From assembly GCA_004553405.1 (NCBI GenBank), contig SFLO01000052.1, positions 1 through 9,955 on the forward strand: DNA of 9,955 nucleotides, read 5' to 3'. This DNA comes from Coriobacteriaceae bacterium (GTDB taxonomy: Bacteria; Actinomycetota; Coriobacteriia; Coriobacteriales; QAMH01). Position numbers and translations under genes: made by a program. The stretch's first letter is position 1. The number at the start of each line of letters is the position of its first letter. The notes under the pieces are model-generated. The model was not told the origin of the DNA, made no database searches, and saw only the letters and a program-made list of their open reading frames with translations. Shown here in pieces: positions 6,173-9,955 of the stretch.

Positions 6173-7570
6173 ATGATGGACGCGATTTACAACGTTGTCG
6201 TTACCGTCAACACGTACCTGTCCAACTATGTCTTGCTCTTCTTGCTGGTTGGCACCGGTCTGTTCTTCACCATCCGCACCAGGTTCGTCCAGGTGCGCTG
6301 CTTTGGCGAGGGATGGCGCAGGCTCTTCGGCAACTTCAGCCTGCGCGGCGGTAAGCACGGCGGCGGCATGAGCTCCTTCCAGGCCCTCACCACAGCCATC
6401 GCAGCCCAGGTGGGCACCGGCAACATCGTCGGCGCCTGCGGCGCGCTGCTCATCGGCGGCCCCGGCGCCATCTTCTGGATGTGGGTCATCGCCTTCCTCG
6501 GCATGGCCACCAACTACGCCGAGGCCATCCTCGCCCAGGAGACCCGCCAGGTCGACGAGGACGGCACCGTCCACGGCGGCCCGGTCTACTACATCAAGAC
6601 GGCCTTCAAGGGCAAGTTCGGCACCTTCCTGGCCGGCTTCTTCGCCGTGGCCATCATCTTGGCCCTGGGCTTCATGGGCTGCATGGTCCAGTCCAACTCC
6701 ATCGCCAGCACCATGAACTCCGCTTTCATGATCCCCACCTGGGCCATCGGCCTGGCCGTGGTGGTTGTCGCCGGCTTCATCTTCATCGGCGGCGTGCAGC
6801 GCATCGCCTCTGTGACCGAGAAGCTCGTCCCCGTCATGGCAGTGCTCTACATCATCGGCGGCCTCTTCGTCATCTGCGTCAACGCAGCCAACCTGCCCGA
6901 GGCCTTCTCGCTGATCTTCTCCTGCGCCTTCAACCCCTCCGCTGAGGTCGGTGGAGTCACCTTCGGCATCTTCGCCGCCATGACCCAGGGCGCCAAGCGC
7001 GGCCTGTTCTCCAACGAGGCCGGCATGGGCTCCACTCCCCACGCCCACGCCATGGCCCAGGTCAAGGACCCGCACGAGCAGGGCGTCGTGGCATCCCTCG
7101 CCGTCTTCATCGACACCTTCGTTGTCGTCACCATCACCGCCATGGTCGTCATGGTCACCATGTACACCGGCAATGGCGCGCTCGCCATGGGCGCCTGGGA
7201 GGGAATCGACAAGACCAACCTGGCCCAGATCGCCTTCGGTAGCCTCTTCGGCAACGGCGTCGGCTCTGCCTTCGTGGCCATCTGCCTGCTCTTCTTCGCC
7301 TTCTCCACCATCGTGAGCTGGAACCTCTTCGCCCGCCTCAACGTCGAGTACCTCTTTGGCAAGAAGGCTCTGCCCGTCTTCGCCGTCATCGCCTTGATCT
7401 TCATCTTCATGGGAAGCCTGCTCTCCAACGACCTCGTCTGGGAGCTTGCAGACATGTTCAACCAGCTGATGGTCCTTCCCAACGCCATCGCCCTGTTCGC
7501 GCTCAGCGGCATCGTCGCCAAGCACGCCAACAAGCCCCATCCCAAGCCCTCCGCGGCAGACGAGGAGTAA
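6173..7570 (+). CDS. AGCS-family Na+:alanine/glycine symporter
   Basis: A 465-residue inner-membrane transporter of the alanine or glycine:cation symporter family, within the usual length range. The family signature GGPGAIFWMWV is at residues 95-105, preceded by VGTGNIVGACGALL and followed by GMATNYAE. Many hydrophobic segments follow through to the C terminus, which ends in a short charged tail. The next ATG at 6176 (MDAIYN) is an equally possible start. The glycine riboswitch in its leader makes glycine the most likely substrate or signal; family members also carry alanine or glutamine, so the sequence alone does not fix specificity. It forms a single-gene transcription unit bounded by terminators on both sides. 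No broken or missing family motif was seen. Confidence 0.93.
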   Translation: MMDAIYNVVVTVNTYLSNYVLLFLLVGTGLFFTIRTRFVQVRCFGEGWRRLFGNFSLRGGKHGGGMSSFQALTTAIAAQVGTGNIVGACGALLIGGPGAIFWMWVIAFLGMATNYAEAILAQETRQVDEDGTVHGGPVYYIKTAFKGKFGTFLAGFFAVAIILALGFMGCMVQSNSIASTMNSAFMIPTWAIGLAVVVVAGFIFIGGVQRIASVTEKLVPVMAVLYIIGGLFVICVNAANLPEAFSLIFSCAFNPSAEVGGVTFGIFAAMTQGAKRGLFSNEAGMGSTPHAHAMAQVKDPHEQGVVASLAVFIDTFVVVTITAMVVMVTMYTGNGALAMGAWEGIDKTNLAQIAFGSLFGNGVGSAFVAICLLFFAFSTIVSWNLFARLNVEYLFGKKALPVFAVIALIFIFMGSLLSNDLVWELADMFNQLMVLPNAIALFALSGIVAKHANKPHPKPSAADEE

Positions 7571-7604
7571 CACCCTGCGCCCTCAACGCGCTCCTCGCAC
7601 ACCA

Positions 7605-7646
7605 AAGGCCCTGGCCGGCACCTCGCCCGCCAGGGCCTTCTTGTTG
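7605..7646 (+). terminator. Intrinsic terminator after the symporter gene
   Basis: AAGGCCCTGGC (7605-7615) pairs perfectly over 11 bp with GCCAGGGCCTT (7629-7639) around a 13-nt loop, followed by CTTGTT. The A-rich 5' side would let it act in both directions, but no - strand gene is evident. Confidence 0.9.
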
Positions 7647-7680
7647 GCTTCCGCGCGTGCCGTTGCAGCCCGCCCCTTCA

Positions 7681-7806
7681 ACGTCATCTTGAGCGGAGCG
7701 ACGAAGCGCCATCCCCCATTACGTCATCTTGAGCGGAGCGGTGCAGTACCACCCCCATTACGTCATCTTGAGCGGAGCGGCGAAGCCGCGGAGTCGAAAG
7801 ATCCCC
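7681..7806. repeat. Left array: three 39-40 bp units beginning ACGTCATCTTGAGCGGAGCG
   Basis: ACGTCATCTTGAGCGGAGCG starts at 7681, 7721 and 7760 (spacing 40 and 39). The first two units end in a CCCCCATT-type segment. The third continues into GCGGC-GAA-GCCGC, a hairpin at 7777-7789, and GAGTCGAAAGATCC. Similar TCATCTTGAGCGGAG...GTCGAAAGATC sequences occur as dispersed intergenic repeats in many bacteria, as far as I recall. Confidence 0.85.
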
Positions 7807-7851
7807 GGGAGAGCCACTGCAACCGAGACCGCATCCACCGGGCCCCTCGTT

Positions 7852-7905
7852 GTGGACAAAAGTCGCGCTGAGGTGTACCGCGTGGCCAAAACTCGCGCTG
7901 AGGGG
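7852..7905. repeat. Two direct repeats of about 24 nt, 30 bp apart
   Basis: The segments 7852-7875 and 7882-7905 share 21 of 24 bases (GTGG-CAAAA-TCGCGCTGAG-G). They lie inside the core between the inverted arms. They may be protein-binding sites or a remnant of another dispersed repeat. Confidence 0.65.
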
Positions 7906-8040
7906 TGGGACTGCGGTGGCGATCTTGGACCGCCCTTACCTCTCTGCCAGCAGTGCCTTCCCTTGCCAGGGCTTGATCTTGCGGCGGCTGCCGGGGTTGG
8001 TGGTGCTCCGTGGAGTCGGGCTTCGGTCTTGTGGCTCAGC

Positions 8041-8090
8041 CGGAGACCTCTCGACTCCGCGCCTAACGGCGCTTCGCTCGAGGTGACGTA
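8041..8090. repeat. Right arm: inverted diverged copy of the third left unit
   Basis: The reverse complement of 8041-8090 aligns with 7759-7808 with one small gap and roughly four-fifths identity by eye (TACGTCA, GAGCG, AGCG and CGGAGTCGA blocks kept). The pair forms terminal inverted repeats around a core of about 230 bp. Confidence 0.75.
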
Positions 8091-8100
8091 AGGGGGTTGG

Positions 8101-8217
8101 GCGCTGCGGCCTATGCACGACGCGGCGTGGAGGGCTGGGGCGCTGCGGCCTGTGCACGACGCGGCGTGGAGGGCTGGGGCGCTGCGGCGTGCGCTCGGGG
8201 TGGCGTGGGGGGTGGGG
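8101..8217. repeat. 39-bp GC-rich tandem array, three units
   Basis: GCGCTGCGGC recurs at 8101, 8140 and 8179, an exact 39-bp period. Units 1 and 2 are almost identical. Unit 3 has diverged, and its second half (CGCTCGGGGTGGCGTGGGG) resembles the right arm just upstream (CGCTCGAGGTGACGTAAGGG). A decayed start of a fourth unit follows at about 8217. The array probably arose from duplication of the right-arm end. Confidence 0.8.
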
Positions 8218-8247
8218 CACCTGCGGTGTACCGCCGGGCTCCGCGGC

Positions 8248-8314
8248 AAAAGCGCTGGGCGCGCGTTGCGCGCCCCCAATCAGGGGCGGCGGGAACCGCC
8301 GCCAGGGCTTCTTT
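8248..8314. repeat. Cloverleaf-forming palindromic element
   Basis: Three hairpins abut with no spare bases: GCGCGC-GTT-GCGCGC (8259-8273), CCCC-AATCA-GGGG (8274-8286) and CGGCGG-GAA-CCGCCG (8287-8301). They are enclosed by an outer stem, AAAGCGCTGG (8249-8258) with CCAGGGCTTC (8302-8311), which has one internal mismatch (8254/8306) and one at its base. TTCTTT follows, so it could also work as a branched terminator. It is not a tRNA: the T-loop and anticodon features are missing. Confidence 0.55.
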
Positions 8315-8385
8315 GCGGCGGGCGCCAGCGTCTCTCGCTGTCGGCAGGACGTAGCTTGTGTTTTCCTTAAGGTGTAAAAACTGTA

Positions 8386-8413
8386 TTGACTGTACTAAGT
8401 ATCTTAGTACACT
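8386..8413 (+). promoter_or_regulatory. Promoter of the GntR-ABC operon with palindromic operator
   Basis: TTGACT (8386-8391) and TACACT (8408-8413) form a -35/-10 pair with a 16-nt spacer. A perfect 9-bp inverted repeat, TGTACTAAG (8391-8399) and CTTAGTACA (8403-8411) with spacer TAT, overlaps both hexamers. This is the kind of GTAC-containing dyad bound by YtrA-type GntR repressors, and autoregulation by the downstream gene is the natural reading. A second palindrome, CAGTGCACTG, lies at 8419-8428. Confidence 0.8.
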
Positions 8414-8450
8414 AAGGGCAGTGCACTGATACACCGATATTGTTGTGAGA

Positions 8451-8460
8451 AAGGAGGTGA
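8451..8460 (+). promoter_or_regulatory. Very strong ribosome binding site of the GntR gene
   Basis: AAGGAGGTGA is a near full-length anti-16S match, 4 nt before ATG 8465. Once derepressed the operon should be translated efficiently. Confidence 0.85.
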
Positions 8461-8464
8461 GCAC

Positions 8465-8827
8465 ATGATCAGCATCGATACGAGGGATTCGCGTCCCCTG
8501 TACGAGCAGGTGGTCGACGGCTTCCGCACGCTGATCGTCGCAGGCGTCATGGCCGCAGACGAGAAGCTTCCGTCCGTCCGCTCGCTTGCTTCCCAGCTGG
8601 CAATCAACCCCAACACCATCCAGCGCGCCTACCGCGAGCTCGAGGCACAGGGTTACACCTACTCGGTTGCCGGCAAGGGCTGCTTCGCAGCGGCGGTGGA
8701 CGGTACCGCAGACCCCCACAAGCTCGACTTGCTGGAGCAGTTCGACCAGGTGTCGTCCCAGCTCCTAGCCTTGGGTTGCACTGCTGAGGAGCTCACCGCA
8801 CGTATGAGAGGAGGGGAGTCCCGATGA
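8465..8827 (+). CDS. GntR-family transcriptional regulator, YtrA subfamily
   Basis: A 120-residue protein with a GntR winged helix-turn-helix: RPLYEQVVDGFRTLIVAG at 10-27, LPSVRSLASQLAINPNTIQRAYRELEAQGY at 35-64, then GKGCF in the wing. Only about 50 residues follow, too short for the FadR, HutC or MocR effector domains; this short tail is typical of the YtrA subfamily, which dimerises through it and controls adjacent ABC transporter genes. The stop overlaps the next start as ATGA (8824-8827), so translation is probably coupled to the ATPase. The palindromic operator at 8391-8411 lies in its own promoter. In characterised relatives such operons answer to cell-envelope stress or antibiotics; the inducer here is unknown. 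Confidence 0.93.
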   Translation: MISIDTRDSRPLYEQVVDGFRTLIVAGVMAADEKLPSVRSLASQLAINPNTIQRAYRELEAQGYTYSVAGKGCFAAAVDGTADPHKLDLLEQFDQVSSQLLALGCTAEELTARMRGGESR

Positions 8828-9717
8828 TCGAGGTTAAGGAGGCCGTGAAGGTCTTCGGCAAGGTCCGTGCGCTGGACGGCCTCAACATGAGGGTTCCCAA
8901 GGGCGTCGTCTACGGGCTCGTGGGCCCTAACGGCGCCGGCAAGACCACTGTGCTGCAGCACATCTGCGGCTCCATGCGCCCGGATGAGGGCCAGGTGCTC
9001 GTTGAGGGCGAGCCCGTGTGGGAGAACACCCTCATCAAGGCCAAGATCGCCACCATCCCCAGCGACATCTACTTCTACAACCAGGCCACCATCCAGGACA
9101 TGCACGACCTCTACCGCGGCCTCTACGCCGCCAGCTGGGACGAGGAGCGCTTCCAGCAGCTGCGCCCGCTATTCGGGCTCGACGAGCAGGCCCGCTTCCG
9201 CGACCTCTCCAAGGGCATGAAGAAGCAGGCCGCCTTCTGGATCACGCTGTCCCAGCGCCCGGAGCTGCTGCTGCTCGACGAGCCCGTCGACGGCCTCGAC
9301 CCCGCAGCCCGCCATAAGGTCTGGGGCGTGGTCATGGAGGAAGTCGCCGAGCGCGGCATGACCGTCCTCACCTCGTCGCACAACCTGCGCGAGCTCACGG
9401 ACGTCTGCGACTACGTGGGCATCATGGAGTCCGGCCGCATGCACTTGGAGCGCACGCTCAGCGAGCTGCAGGACAACTTCGTCAAGGTGCAGGTCGCCTT
9501 CGAAGACGACGTCCTCAAGGCGCCCGCAGGCTTTGAGCTGCTCAACCAGGAGCGCCAGGGCCGCCTGTTCACGCTGGTGGTCAAGGGCTCCGCCGCACAA
9601 GTCGAGGCTGCCTTCGAGCAGTACGGCCCCGTGTTCATCAACATCCTTCCGCTTTCGCTGGAAGAGGTCTTCATCTACGAGATGGGAGGTGTGAGCCATG
9701 AGGCAATCTTGGGTTAG
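8824..9717 (+). CDS. ABC transporter ATP-binding protein of a YtrA-type operon
   Basis: A 297-residue cytoplasmic ATPase. Seen: Walker A GPNGAGKTT at 34-42, an ABC signature in the variant form LSKGM at 128-132, Walker B LLLLDEP at 148-154 with Asp152 and Glu153, the D-loop GLDP just after, and the H-loop His186 in SSHNL. All catalytic residues are present. The region after about 215 is a C-terminal accessory part common in ABC-2 exporter ATPases. The gene overlaps the GntR stop by 4 nt, and its 3' end overlaps the next start by 20 nt, a compact coupled operon. Together with the downstream permease it probably forms an exporter; the substrate cannot be told from the sequence. Confidence 0.95.
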   Translation: MIEVKEAVKVFGKVRALDGLNMRVPKGVVYGLVGPNGAGKTTVLQHICGSMRPDEGQVLVEGEPVWENTLIKAKIATIPSDIYFYNQATIQDMHDLYRGLYAASWDEERFQQLRPLFGLDEQARFRDLSKGMKKQAAFWITLSQRPELLLLDEPVDGLDPAARHKVWGVVMEEVAERGMTVLTSSHNLRELTDVCDYVGIMESGRMHLERTLSELQDNFVKVQVAFEDDVLKAPAGFELLNQERQGRLFTLVVKGSAAQVEAAFEQYGPVFINILPLSLEEVFIYEMGGVSHEAILG

Positions 9718-9955
9718 CATGACCCTGGTCAAGGACAACGCGGCGCGCTTCTGGCCGCTGTGGCTGGCCTTCCTGGGTGCCTGGGTGCTCGGCTTGCTGC
9801 TGCCCCTGGCCGTGCTCTCACCGCAGACCCCGGCTTCTGGCAGCGAGCAGCTCTTCGCCTCTGCGTGGGCTGCCGAGTACGTGGCGTCCCTGCTGGGCAC
9901 CGCGGCGGCATCGGTCGTTGCCGTCTCGCTGGTGTTCGAGTACCTGTTCTCGCCC
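9698..9955 (+). CDS. ABC-2 type membrane permease, 5' part only
   Basis: The first 86 codons of an open frame that continues past the window end. ATG 9698 follows GGGAGG (9684-9689) with 8 nt spacing and lies inside the end of the ATPase gene; the next in-frame ATG at 9719 has no visible ribosome site. A short cytoplasmic lead is followed by a hydrophobic segment at about residues 18-41 (FWPLWLAFLGAWVLGLL), a polar loop at about 42-58, and a second hydrophobic segment starting near residue 60. Position and topology fit the membrane partner of the preceding ATPase. Too little is present to name the permease subfamily. Confidence 0.8.
   Translation, partial: MRQSWVSMTLVKDNAARFWPLWLAFLGAWVLGLLLPLAVLSPQTPASGSEQLFASAWAAEYVASLLGTAAASVVAVSLVFEYLFSP

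Larger units (their letters stand above)
7571..8464. other. 894-nt gene-free region: terminator, repeats, cloverleaf, promoter
   Basis: No frame here has convincing protein character. Open frames on both strands cross the 39-bp repeats, whose length is a multiple of three, and give Pro/Ala/Arg-rich low-complexity translations. In order the region holds the symporter terminator, a left repeat array, a core with two direct repeats, an inverted right copy, a second 39-bp tandem array, a cloverleaf-forming sequence and the operator-promoter of the GntR operon. The stretch 7909-8040 is less repetitive and shows nothing I recognise. Confidence 0.7.

Noticed and set aside
6062..7573. A 503-codon open frame on the - strand opposite the symporter
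   Set aside because: Acidic low-complexity translation caused by antisense reading of a GC-rich membrane protein gene; no ribosome site and no recognisable domain.
7936..8040. Possible decayed coding remnant on the - strand (translation ending SRRKIKPWQGKALLAER)
   Set aside because: Too short, lies between repeat arms, and matches no family I can recognise; kept only as a note.
7681..8217. CRISPR array
   Set aside because: Units are directly adjacent and diverged, with no uniform repeat-spacer alternation, inverted copies are present, and no cas gene is nearby.
8248..8314. tRNA gene, suggested by the cloverleaf shape
   Set aside because: Arm and loop sizes are wrong, there is no TTCRA T-loop or seven-base anticodon loop, and the junction lacks the usual linker bases.
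8111..8719. A 202-codon - strand frame with repeated Pro/Ala/Arg segments
   Set aside because: The repeats come from the 39-bp tandem array, which keeps frame because 39 is a multiple of three; the rest is antisense to the GntR gene and its promoter.

Overview
This GC-rich window (roughly two-thirds G+C by eye, strongly GC-ending codons, clear AGGAGG-type ribosome sites) looks like chromosome from an anaerobic actinobacterium, most plausibly a Coriobacteriia member (Collinsella/Olsenella/Eggerthella type). That placement is inferred from composition, formate-tetrahydrofolate ligase, a glycine riboswitch and radical SAM enzymology, not from a marker gene. All supported genes lie on the + strand.

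Region 1 (51-3281) is a two-gene unit. It holds a G3E/CobW-type P-loop GTPase and a 689-residue protein that joins a complete ArsM/AS3MT-like arsenite S-adenosylmethionine methyltransferase to a complete ArsS-like radical SAM enzyme. Separate ArsM and ArsS carry out the first two steps towards arsenosugars: methylation of arsenite to dimethylarsenic, then addition of a 5'-deoxyadenosyl group. The fusion, with a putative metal-handling GTPase beside it, is the most interesting system here.

Region 2 (3282-5838) starts with a 161-nt imperfect palindrome. It is followed by an OhrR-like MarR regulator that lacks the usual sensing cysteine but has an OhrR-box-like dyad over its promoter, then fhs (formate-tetrahydrofolate ligase), closed by a strong terminator.

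Region 3 (5839-7646) is a glycine riboswitch with a terminator-like expression platform in front of an AGCS-family Na+:alanine/glycine symporter, closed by another strong terminator.

Region 4 (7647-8370) has no credible gene. It holds a composite repeat locus: 39-40 bp tandem units on the left arm, a core with two 30-bp-spaced direct repeats, a diverged inverted copy on the right, then a 39-bp tandem array. After that comes a 67-nt sequence that folds on paper into a four-way cloverleaf with no unpaired junction bases.

Region 5 (8371-9955) is a YtrA-type operon: promoter with a 9+3+9 palindromic operator between -35 and -10, a short GntR regulator, an ABC ATPase that overlaps it by ATGA, and the start of a membrane permease that runs off the window. 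One-carbon and methyl metabolism (SAM use, formyl-THF, glycine) recurs in regions 1-3, but a functional link between them is inference only.
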